This document shows, one piece after another, positions 1 to 5,428 of a DNA stretch of 5,520 nt. Positions within the stretch are counted from its first letter, which is position 1, and each line of letters begins with the position of its first letter. The position numbers and the translations under genes are program-made. Under the pieces are notes generated by a model that worked only from the letters and a program-made list of their open reading frames with translations, had not been told where the DNA came from and searched no databases. Source of the stretch: an uncultured Eubacteriales bacterium (lineage in GTDB: Bacteria; Bacillota; Clostridia; Oscillospirales; Oscillospiraceae). Location of the stretch: assembly GCA_900320765.1 (NCBI GenBank), contig ONTN01000099.1, positions 1-5,520 of the forward strand, given 5' to 3'.

Positions 1-300
1 TTAAACCTCTGTGCTGATAAGGAAATTAAATTACAAACAAGTGGTAGATATAGCACTCCATACGTCAAAGCCACTAACGCAAAAGACGCTAACTTAGTGA
101 GAAGAAGTGCTCATAACAACTTATTTGCATTAGCTAACTCCTGCGCGCTTAAGGTTGATGTCATTCGTTATGAAATGGCATGGTGGAAAGTCTTATTCCG
201 CGTTGTTGAAATCGCAATTCCTGTCGCTTTAGCGGGTTGGGGCTTCGCGGTTATCTTCACTGCTTTACGCAAGAAAGAAAAAGTCGCTGCTGCGGAATAG
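1..300 (+). CDS. C-terminal end of a membrane-anchored protein, probably GH3 beta-glucosidase (5' end outside the window)
   Basis: The reading frame is open from base 1 to the TAG at 298-300, giving 99 visible residues, so the gene starts upstream. The stretch RRSAHNNLFALANSCAL resembles the end of the C-terminal region of clostridial family 3 glycoside hydrolases, where a helix like 'LRxAAHNILYTVVNSNAMN' is common. A WW pair, one hydrophobic membrane segment (about VLFRVVEIAIPVALAGWGFAVIF) and a basic tail RKKEK follow, so the enzyme would be anchored by a C-terminal helix. GH3 enzymes hydrolyse beta-linked glucosides or xylosides; the catalytic domains are not in the window, so the assignment rests on the tail alone. 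Eight of the ten Leu codons are TTA and Ala is often GCT or GCA, unlike the GC-rich genes downstream. A GTG at 97 is an internal Val, not a start. Confidence 0.6.
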   Translation, partial: LNLCADKEIKLQTSGRYSTPYVKATNAKDANLVRRSAHNNLFALANSCALKVDVIRYEMAWWKVLFRVVEIAIPVALAGWGFAVIFTALRKKEKVAAAE

Positions 301-334
301 TTGATTAACAACTAAAACCCAATAAATGAAATAT

Positions 335-377
335 ACCCCAAATCCTAGTGTATCTAGGAGGAGGGGTTTTTCTTTTT
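335..377 (+). terminator. Intrinsic terminator of the GH3-like gene
   Basis: The left arm is CCCC (336-339) plus TCCTAG (343-348) and the right arm is CTAGGA (354-359) plus GGGG (363-366). The arms enclose a 5-base loop (TGTAT), with a 3x3 internal loop (AAA/GGA) between the two stem blocks. A T tract interrupted by one C (367-377) follows directly. It lies 34 bases after the stop codon of the first gene and should end that transcript. Confidence 0.85.
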
Positions 378-388
378 GCAAAGCTCCA

Positions 389-405
389 CCGCCGCTTCAC
401 GGCGG
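389..405. repeat. Short perfect GC hairpin
   Basis: CCGCCG (389-394) and CGGCGG (400-405) form a perfect 6-bp stem around the loop CTTCA. It sits directly to the left of the larger palindromic element, one base before its terminal repeat, and may be an extra module of it. It has no T tract, so it is not an intrinsic terminator. Confidence 0.5.
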
Positions 406-406
406 A

Positions 407-522
407 CACCTCATCAGTCAGCTCCGCTGACAGCTTCCCCTCAAGGGGAAGCCTGGTTTGCTGCCCTTAAAGCCTTCCCCTTGAGGGGAAGGTGGCTCGG
501 CGAAGCCGAGACGGATGAGGTG
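407..522. repeat. 116-bp palindromic intergenic element with four internal hairpins
   Basis: Perfect 9-bp terminal inverted repeats, CACCTCATC (407-415) and GATGAGGTG (514-522), bound the element. Inside are four hairpins: GTCAGC/GCTGAC (417-431), GCTTCCCC/GGGGAAGC (433-452), CCTTCCCC/GGGGAAGG (473-492) and CTCGGC/GCCGAG (496-510). The two halves are inverted copies of each other around a spacer at about 453-471: the core CTTCCCCTCAAGGGGAAG occurs in both arms in opposite orientation. The outer hairpins differ in sequence but each keeps a perfect stem. No coding capacity is visible. I recall similar repeats as abundant in gut Ruminococcaceae, which would fit a REP- or MITE-like mobile element without its own transposase; that part is from memory, not shown here. 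Confidence 0.8.
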
Positions 523-576
523 TAGGCGCGTATGCGCAGTCAGAAAAATACTTATAAAGGAAACAGCATATTTATC

Positions 577-603
577 TTGAAACAACAAGAGGATTGTGAT
601 AAT
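577..603 (+). promoter_or_regulatory. Candidate promoter for the thrH-like gene
   Basis: The stretch 540-633 is clearly more AT-rich than the gene it precedes. It holds GATAAT (598-603), five of six matches to TATAAT, preceded by TGT at 595-597, which gives an extended -10 (TGN) motif. TTGAAA (577-582) lies upstream at a short 15-base spacing, so the extended -10 may do most of the work. Transcription would start near 610, leaving a leader of about 25 bases that includes the AGGAG at 621. The upstream gene is closed off by its terminator, so a promoter is needed here. Confidence 0.45.
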
Positions 604-633
604 TTATTAGAAAAACATTTAGGAGCTGATAGA

Positions 634-1239
634 GTGGATCTTATCTGCCTTGACCTTGAGGGAGTTCTCGTTCCCGAGATATGGATAGCGTTTTCAGAGG
701 CCTCGGGCATTCCCGAGCTATCCCGCACAACGAGAGACGAGCCGGATTACGATAAGCTGATGAACTGGCGCCTCGGCATTTTAAGGGAGCACGGCCTCGG
801 CCTTCGCGAGATACAGGAGGTTATCGCTAAAATAGATCCGCTCGAGGGGGCGAAGGACTTCCTCGACAGGCTCCGCGAGCGCACGGAGGTCGTTATATTA
901 AGCGACACGTTTTCGCAGTTTGCAAAGCCGCTTATGAGAAAGCTCGGCTGGCCTACGCTTTTGTGCAACAGCCTCACCGTAGGAGAGGACGGTATGATAG
1001 ACGGCTTTAAGATGAGAGTGAAGGAGTCCAAGCTCTCGACCGTGCGGGCTCTTCAGTCCGTCGGCTTCAATACGATAGCCGCGGGCGACAGCTATAATGA
1101 CCTCGGTATGATCGAGGCGGGGAAGCGCGGCTTCCTCTTCCGCTCGACGGAGGAGATAAAGGCGAAATTCCCGCATATTCCCGCTTTTGAGACTTACGAC
1201 GAGCTTTATTCCGCCCTTATTTCCGCGCTGGAGAATTGA
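634..1239 (+). CDS. thrH: ThrH-type HAD phosphatase (phosphoserine phosphatase / homoserine phosphotransferase)
   Basis: This 201-residue cytosolic HAD-superfamily enzyme matches the length and sequence pattern of Pseudomonas ThrH. Motif I is DLEGV (Asp7 nucleophile, Glu9), with the ThrH-like run VPEIWIAF after it; motif II is Ser90 in VILSDTF; motif III is probably Lys133; motif IV is GDSYND (151-156, Asp152 and Asp156 for Mg). ThrH dephosphorylates phosphoserine and can pass the phosphate to homoserine, linking serine and threonine synthesis; which activity dominates here cannot be read from sequence. I chose the GTG at 634 because AGGAG (621-625) lies 8 bases upstream and the family begins with V/M-DLICLDLEG. 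An in-frame ATG at 532 would add 34 unrelated residues, touches the palindromic repeat region, and would place the likely promoter inside the gene. No other serine or threonine gene is next to it. Confidence 0.85.
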   Translation: MDLICLDLEGVLVPEIWIAFSEASGIPELSRTTRDEPDYDKLMNWRLGILREHGLGLREIQEVIAKIDPLEGAKDFLDRLRERTEVVILSDTFSQFAKPLMRKLGWPTLLCNSLTVGEDGMIDGFKMRVKESKLSTVRALQSVGFNTIAAGDSYNDLGMIEAGKRGFLFRSTEEIKAKFPHIPAFETYDELYSALISALEN

Positions 1240-1265
1240 AAAAAGCTCCCCCTTTGTGGTATAAT
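1236..1265 (+). promoter_or_regulatory. Near-consensus sigma-A promoter of the Mbeg1-like gene
   Basis: TTGAAA (1236-1241) and a perfect TATAAT (1260-1265) are separated by 18 bases. The -35 overlaps the TGA stop of the preceding gene (1237-1239). The start point should fall at about 1271-1273, giving a very short leader of about 16-18 bases that begins just before the ribosome site. The hydrolase gene can therefore be transcribed independently of thrH. Confidence 0.75.
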
Positions 1266-1282
1266 TTTACCGCAAAGGGGGA
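1247..1282 (+). promoter_or_regulatory. Long hairpin enclosing the -10 box and masking the ribosome site in read-through RNA
   Basis: TCCCCCTTTG (1247-1256) pairs with CAAAGGGGGA (1273-1282), a T/G (U-G in RNA) pair follows (1257/1272), and GGTA (1258-1261) pairs with TACC (1268-1271) around a 6-base loop. The result is a 15-bp stem. The right arm is the ribosome site AAAGGGGG (1274-1281), 7 bases before the ATG at 1289. RNA coming from thrH would fold and hide this site; RNA started at the local promoter lacks the left arm. TTTATT (1283-1288) is a weak T tract, so it may also terminate thrH transcription. On the opposite strand the stem is followed by TTTTTT (complement of 1239-1244), so it could terminate antisense transcription as well. 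Confidence 0.65.
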
Positions 1283-1288
1283 TTTATT

Positions 1289-2389
1289 ATGGCTGATATC
1301 ATCGACTATATAAAATGGCGCGGGGACCTGCCCTTTTCCGCCGATCCCTTTAACGACGTTGACAATCTTATACTCTCCGAGCTGAGCTACTTAAAATTCG
1401 ACGGCATAGTGCCGCCGGACGGGAGACCCGTTTCTCTGAGCGAGGCGAGAGACAGGTACTTCGAGCTCTTCCCGCCCGCGGAGCGGACGGCGAAGACGGC
1501 CTTTTCCGCCCTCGTTCCCTATATGCTCGATGAGATGACGAGGGGGGCGCGGTTCGGCTCGGCCGTGCTCAGCCGCTATGTGAACGATTTAGACAATGAG
1601 GCGGGAGAGCAGTTTTCCGCCGTGACCGTATCTCTTTCGGACGGGAGCGTCTACGCCGCCTTTCGCGGCACCGACGGGAGCCTCGTCGGCTGGCGCGAGG
1701 ATTTTGAGATGAGCTATAAGAGCGGAACGGCGGGGCAGAGAGCCGCCGCCCGCTATCTCGACGCCGTCGCGGAGTCGACCTCCGGCCCGATAAGGACGGG
1801 CGGCCATTCAAAGGGCGGCAACTTTGCCGTTTACGCCGCGGCGTTTGCAAAGCCCGGGACGAGGCGCAGGATAGCGGCGATATATTCAAACGACGGGCCG
1901 GGCTTCCTTGACGAGGTCACTCAGAGTGAGGGCTACCGTGAGATAGCTCCGCGAATAATCAGCATAATCCCGGAGTCCTCAGCCATCGGCGTTCTTTTGA
2001 CGACGGCGGCGGAGCGCAGGGTCGTAAAAAGCGAAGCCTCCGGGATAATGCAGCACGATGGCTTTTCGTGGCAGGTCGAGCGCAACTCGTTTATACCCGC
2101 CGGGCAGACGGAGCTGAGCGCGTTTTTGGGGAAAACCGTAAAATCGTGGCTCTTCCGCCTCGATGAGGAGACCCGCGCCTCTGCCGTGGAGACCATATTC
2201 TCCGTCCTCGAATCGACGGGGGCCGAGACCTTCCGAACGATGAGCGAAAAGAAGCTCAAAACTGCGGAGGCTGTCGCCGCAGCCATGCGCGGTGTGCCGC
2301 GCGAAAAGCAGAAGGAGCTTATCCGCGTGATGGGCGATCTTTTTAAATCTACGGGAAAAGTCGCCGCCGAGTACATAAAGAGGGATTGA
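1289..2389 (+). CDS. Mbeg1-like (DUF2974) alpha/beta hydrolase
   Basis: The 366-residue product starts MADIIDYIKWRGDLPFSADPFN, the typical opening of the Mbeg1-like/DUF2974 family of lipase-like proteins, common in Firmicutes and of unknown substrate. FRGTDGSLVGWREDF (125-139) corresponds to the lipase strand near the oxyanion hole. GGHSKGGNFAVY (171-182) is the nucleophile elbow with Ser174. Asp202 in SNDGPG and His256 in MQHDGFSWQV are the likely acid and base of the triad. The last 80 residues are charged and helical, ending in IKRD. There is no signal peptide or membrane segment, so the protein should be cytosolic. The start at 1289 is set by AAAGGGGG seven bases upstream. Family membership is well supported; lipase or esterase activity is inferred from the triad only. 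It has its own promoter and is followed by another promoter, so it is probably monocistronic. Confidence 0.88.
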   Translation: MADIIDYIKWRGDLPFSADPFNDVDNLILSELSYLKFDGIVPPDGRPVSLSEARDRYFELFPPAERTAKTAFSALVPYMLDEMTRGARFGSAVLSRYVNDLDNEAGEQFSAVTVSLSDGSVYAAFRGTDGSLVGWREDFEMSYKSGTAGQRAAARYLDAVAESTSGPIRTGGHSKGGNFAVYAAAFAKPGTRRRIAAIYSNDGPGFLDEVTQSEGYREIAPRIISIIPESSAIGVLLTTAAERRVVKSEASGIMQHDGFSWQVERNSFIPAGQTELSAFLGKTVKSWLFRLDEETRASAVETIFSVLESTGAETFRTMSEKKLKTAEAVAAAMRGVPREKQKELIRVMGDLFKSTGKVAAEYIKRD

Positions 2390-2415
2390 GCCCTTTACAA
2401 AATCGGGCTCAGCCC
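2388..2415 (+). promoter_or_regulatory. Overlapping inverted repeats in the Xre promoter, candidate operator
   Basis: GAGCCC (2388-2393) and GGGCTC (2405-2410) bracket the -35 box with an 11-base loop. GGGCT (2405-2409) also pairs with AGCCC (2411-2415) across a single C, forming an 11-bp palindrome in the spacer between -35 and -10. Because the three arms are mutually exclusive partners, this could be an operator or an alternative-folding element in read-through RNA. No T tract follows, so it is not a standard terminator. Confidence 0.4.
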
Positions 2416-2422
2416 GTATAAT
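2394..2422 (+). promoter_or_regulatory. Strong promoter for the xre-lepA operon
   Basis: TTTACA (2394-2399) and a perfect TATAAT (2417-2422) are separated by the ideal 17 bases. The start point should be near 2429, giving a leader of about 39 bases before the ATG at 2468. The promoter lies immediately after the stop codon of the hydrolase gene and is the only clear one I see before lepA. Confidence 0.8.
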
Positions 2423-2424
2423 AC

Positions 2425-2437
2425 AATATGTAATATT
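2425..2437 (+). promoter_or_regulatory. AT-rich palindrome at the transcription start, candidate repressor site
   Basis: AATAT (2425-2429) and ATATT (2433-2437) form a perfect 5-bp inverted repeat around GTA, centred almost on the predicted start point. Small AT-rich dyads of this kind are typical binding sites for Xre/Cro dimers, and the first gene encodes such a protein. AT-rich sequence also yields dyads by chance, so this is a suggestion only. Confidence 0.35.
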
Positions 2438-2467
2438 TGGCATTTAAGGAAAGGAGGCGCCGGACGG

Positions 2468-2773
2468 ATGAGGAGCTTTTCTGAGGCGCTCAGCGAGCTG
2501 CGCCGCGAAAAAAACATAAGCCAGCGGCAGGCCGCCGCCGACCTCGGCATAAGTCAGGCTCTCCTCAGCCACTATGAGAACGGGCTGCGCGAGCCGAGGC
2601 TCGAGTTCGTCGCCCGCGTCTGCGATTACTACGGGGTCAGCGCAGACTATATCCTCGGCCGCGTGGAGCGCAAGGGCGATGGGGAGGAGATCGAGGCGCT
2701 TATGGACAGGATACACGACCTCGCCGCCTACGCAGATACGGTATTTATTAATTCAAAGAGGAACGACAGATGA
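2468..2773 (+). CDS. Small Xre/Cro-type HTH transcriptional regulator
   Basis: The 101-residue product is a single HTH_3 (Cro/CI-like) domain with a short tail. Residues about 8-63 cover the five-helix fold: LSELRREKNISQRQAAADLG, then the recognition helix in ISQALLSHYENGLREP (28-43), then LEFVARVCDYYGVSADYILGR (45-65). The last 35 residues, acidic then mixed, may serve in dimerisation; no peptidase or ligand domain is present. It would bind DNA as a dimer, and the palindromes in its own promoter are plausible targets. The start ATG follows AAAGGAGG (2450-2457) at a 10-base spacing. The stop overlaps the lepA start as ATGA (2770-2773), so the two are co-transcribed and probably translationally coupled. 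Targets beyond its own promoter cannot be deduced. Confidence 0.9.
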   Translation: MRSFSEALSELRREKNISQRQAAADLGISQALLSHYENGLREPRLEFVARVCDYYGVSADYILGRVERKGDGEEIEALMDRIHDLAAYADTVFINSKRNDR

Positions 2774-4578
2774 CGGATAAATCGAAGATCAGGAATTTTT
2801 CAATAATCGCCCATATAGACCACGGGAAATCCACCCTGTCCGACAGGCTTATCGAGCTCTGCGGCGCCGTCTCCGAGCGAGAGATGTCCGATCAGCTCCT
2901 TGACAATATGGATCTTGAGCGCGAGCACGGGATAACGATAAAGGCCCGCGCCGTCCGCCTCGACTATAAGGCGGCCGACGGGGAAAGCTACGTTCTCAAC
3001 CTTATCGACACCCCGGGTCACGTAGACTTCGGCTACGAGGTCAGCCGCTCTCTCGCCGCCTGCGAGGGCGCCGTCCTCGTCGTGGACGCGGCTCAGGGAG
3101 TTGAGGCCCAGACCCTCGCGAATACCTATCTTGCCGCCGAGCACGATCTTGAGATCCTGCCCGTGCTGAATAAGATCGACCTTCCCGCCGCCGACCCGAA
3201 GCGGGTGAAGGAGGAGATAGAAAACGTCATCGGCATCGAGGCGATGGACGCCCCGGAGATAAGCGCGAAGGCGGGCATAAATATCGAGGCCGTGCTCGAC
3301 GATATCGTGAAGCGCGTACCGCCCCCCGGCGGCGACGAGAACGCCCCGTTCCGCGCCCTTATTTTCGACAGCCAGTACGATTCGTACCGCGGCGTCGTGG
3401 TTTACGTCCGCGTGGTGGACGGCGCGGTAAAGCAGGGCGAGACGGTCAGGATGATGGCGACGGGCGCCGAGTATCAGATCCTCGAGGTCGGGCATCTCCT
3501 GCCCCTCGGCTACAAGCCCTGCGACGCGCTGTACACCGGCGAGGTCGGATATTTTACCGCGAGCATAAAGAACGTGCGCGATACCCAGGTGGGCGATACC
3601 GTCACCTCGGCGGAGGCGCCCGCGTCCGAGCCGCTTCCCGGCTACCGCCCGGCGAGGCAGATGGTATACTGCGGCATATATACCGAGGACGGGTCGAAGT
3701 ACCCCGACCTGCGCGACGCCCTTGAGAAGCTCCAGTTAAACGACGCTTCGCTCTCGTTCGAGCCGGAGACCAGCGCCGCCCTCGGCTTCGGCTTCCGCTG
3801 CGGCTTTTTGGGTATGCTCCATATGGAGATAATCCAGGAGCGTATAGAGCGGGAATTCAATTTGGACCTTATCACCACCCTTCCGAGCGTTATCTACGAG
3901 GTAACGAAGACCGACGGGACGGAGCTCAGGGTGGATAACCCGCACAACTATCCCGACCCGGGAACGATCCTCGAGGTGCGCGAGCCCTTTGTGGCGGCGA
4001 ATATCATCACCCCGCCCGAGTTCGTCGGCAATATAATGCCGATGTGCCAGGAGCGCCGCGGCGAGTACCGGGATATGCAGTATCTCGATCAGAACCTTGT
4101 GGAGCTTCGGTACAATATGCCCCTTGGCGAGATAATCTACGACTTTTTCGACAGCCTCAAGGCGAAGACGAGGGGCTACGCCAGCCTCGATTACGAATTC
4201 CTTGAGTACCGCCCGAGCGAGATGGTAAAGGTGGATATGCTCCTAAACGGCGACCAGGTCGACGCCCTCAGCTTCATAGCGCACAGGGAGAAGGCCTACC
4301 CGAGGGCAAGGCGGCTCTGCGAAAAGCTCAAGGAAAATATCCCGCGCCAGCTCTTCGAGGTGCCCGTCCAGGCGGCGATCGGCGGAAAGGTCATCGCCCG
4401 CGAGACGGTGAAGGCTATGCGCAAGGACGTTTTGGCCAAATGCTACGGCGGCGACATAACGCGAAAGAAGAAGCTTCTCGAAAAACAGAAGGAGGGCAAA
4501 AAGAAGATGCGCTCCCTCGGCACGGTGCAGATACCGACGGAGGCCTTTATGGCGGTTTTGAAGCTGGACGAGGAGTGA
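2770..4578 (+). CDS. lepA: Elongation factor 4 (LepA), ribosome-associated GTPase
   Basis: The 602-residue product has the normal length for LepA/EF4, a conserved translational GTPase that acts on the ribosome; back-translocation and a role in 30S assembly or initiation have both been reported. The G domain is complete: AHIDHGKST (14-22, P-loop), GITIKA (54-59), DTPGH (80-84), NKID (134-137) and SAK (165-167). The beta-barrel domain II follows (about 190-280), then EF-G-like domain III with GFGFRCGFLGMLHMEI, domain V, and the LepA-specific C-terminal domain with GGDITRKKKLLEKQKEGKKKM (about 560-580). His84 of DTPGH, the catalytic histidine position, is present. AAAGAGG (2755-2761) lies 8 bases before the ATG, inside the end of the regulator gene. 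In many Clostridia hemW follows lepA; here an unknown exported protein does, starting 5 bases after the stop. Confidence 0.98.
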   Translation: MTDKSKIRNFSIIAHIDHGKSTLSDRLIELCGAVSEREMSDQLLDNMDLEREHGITIKARAVRLDYKAADGESYVLNLIDTPGHVDFGYEVSRSLAACEGAVLVVDAAQGVEAQTLANTYLAAEHDLEILPVLNKIDLPAADPKRVKEEIENVIGIEAMDAPEISAKAGINIEAVLDDIVKRVPPPGGDENAPFRALIFDSQYDSYRGVVVYVRVVDGAVKQGETVRMMATGAEYQILEVGHLLPLGYKPCDALYTGEVGYFTASIKNVRDTQVGDTVTSAEAPASEPLPGYRPARQMVYCGIYTEDGSKYPDLRDALEKLQLNDASLSFEPETSAALGFGFRCGFLGMLHMEIIQERIEREFNLDLITTLPSVIYEVTKTDGTELRVDNPHNYPDPGTILEVREPFVAANIITPPEFVGNIMPMCQERRGEYRDMQYLDQNLVELRYNMPLGEIIYDFFDSLKAKTRGYASLDYEFLEYRPSEMVKVDMLLNGDQVDALSFIAHREKAYPRARRLCEKLKENIPRQLFEVPVQAAIGGKVIARETVKAMRKDVLAKCYGGDITRKKKLLEKQKEGKKKMRSLGTVQIPTEAFMAVLKLDEE

Positions 4579-4583
4579 TGGGC

Positions 4584-5402
4584 GTGAGAATTATTAAGAG
4601 ACTGGCCGCGGCAATTCTCTGCGCCGCGCTTATCATCTCCGTTCCGGCCTGCGCTGTCGGAACGGCGAAGGACGCCGACATTGAAAAGCAGCTCAAGCTC
4701 ATCACGGATAACGCCGAGGAGTGGTGGTACGTTTACGGCCCCGACACCGAAATCGGACCGATGGGCTTCAACTGTTTTGCGGTCACGGACCTTGACCACA
4801 ACGGGCGGCTGGAAATAATCGGAACATGGACTAACTGCGTCGGCACATTAAACAGCGTAACCTCAGTCTATGAGGTAAACGAGGCCCGTGACGCTCTAAT
4901 ATACTGCCCGGAAGAGATTAAAAACCTTGCCGTAAGCTATTCCGAGCCGGATCTGAGCCATTATGTTGAGGTTGAATCAATAACCACATATATTTCAGAC
5001 GGCGTTTATTCCTATATTGGTTACGATACCTACCGAGAGGAGGCGGACGAGCACTGGGACACCGTATTCGCGATAACGCTTGAGGGCGGAGTCGTTTATG
5101 AGAGCGGGCTGAGCTATCGCCACGACTGGACTGAAGGCAAATCGGCGTCCGGCGATATTATTTTTGCGGGTGCGTATTTTGATTCTAACTTTCAGCCTTT
5201 AATATCGGACGATCCCGAAGCGGAGTTTTTAGACACAGACCGCCATTTTCCCGGCGCGGAGAAATGCGAAACGAACGTCGGCTGGGGTAAAATCAACGGA
5301 TATTGGGAAGGGCGAAAGATCGTTTTTAACACCGAAGAAATAATCGAAACCCTCCGCGAATCCTACGCAGAGTTCGGGCTTGTAAGAGAAATTGAAAATT
5401 AA
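4584..5402 (+). CDS. Exported protein of unknown function, possible lipoprotein, with DxDxNG motif
   Basis: The 272-residue product begins with a signal sequence: MRIIKR, a hydrophobic core (LAAAILCAALIISV, 7-20), then PACA. Cys23 could be a lipobox cysteine, although Pro at -2 is atypical; cleavage after ACA by signal peptidase I is the alternative. FAVTDLDHNGRLEIIG (65-80) carries D69-x-D71-x-N73-G-x-x-E77, an EF-hand-like calcium loop also seen in FG-GAP-like and clostridial extracellular proteins. The rest is aromatic and acidic, with no family I recognise. I prefer the GTG at 4584, because GAGGAG (4570-4575) is 8 bases upstream; an ATG at 4578, overlapping the lepA stop by one base, has only 2 bases and would add two residues. 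The gene is visibly less GC-rich than lepA, so it may have been inserted into the operon. Confidence 0.75.
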   Translation: MRIIKRLAAAILCAALIISVPACAVGTAKDADIEKQLKLITDNAEEWWYVYGPDTEIGPMGFNCFAVTDLDHNGRLEIIGTWTNCVGTLNSVTSVYEVNEARDALIYCPEEIKNLAVSYSEPDLSHYVEVESITTYISDGVYSYIGYDTYREEADEHWDTVFAITLEGGVVYESGLSYRHDWTEGKSASGDIIFAGAYFDSNFQPLISDDPEAEFLDTDRHFPGAEKCETNVGWGKINGYWEGRKIVFNTEEIIETLRESYAEFGLVREIEN

Positions 5403-5413
5403 ATCAATATATC

Positions 5414-5420
5414 AAGGAGG
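5414..5420 (+). promoter_or_regulatory. Ribosome binding site of pta
   Basis: A perfect AAGGAGG lies 8 bases before the ATG at 5429 and fixes that start. Only 26 bases separate it from the previous stop, and I see no convincing promoter or terminator in the gap. Confidence 0.85.
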
Positions 5421-5428
5421 AATCACCA

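Noticed and set aside
97..300. A short 67-residue protein starting with GTG at 97
   Set aside because: The frame is open from base 1, and the GTG lies inside a continuous GH3-like C-terminal sequence with no ribosome site.
389..522. CRISPR array or structured RNA gene
   Set aside because: The repeats are inverted rather than direct with regular spacers, and no promoter or known RNA fold (tRNA, riboswitch) is apparent.
532..633. N-terminal extension of the ThrH-like protein
   Set aside because: No proper ribosome site at 532, no similarity to the family, AT-rich promoter-like content, and a good GTG start with AGGAG at 634.
1979..2443. Antisense frames in the hydrolase gene and its downstream gap
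   Set aside because: They are mirror images of a well-supported gene, without promoter, ribosome site or recognisable domain.
2574..2780. A + strand frame overlapping the Xre gene
   Set aside because: It is an out-of-frame shadow of the HTH gene, rich in Ser, Arg and Ala and without a ribosome site.
2800..3495. A 231-residue antisense frame within lepA
   Set aside because: lepA is unambiguous there; long antisense frames are expected in GC-rich genes, and no known protein pattern is seen.
4440..4583. Upstream extension of the exported protein inside lepA
   Set aside because: It overlaps the lepA C-terminal domain in another frame and would bury the signal peptide; GAGGAG supports the GTG at 4584.
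5380..5410. Promoter for pta (TTGTAA with CAATAT)
   Set aside because: The spacing is 19 bases and the -10 match is poor; this is not enough to annotate.
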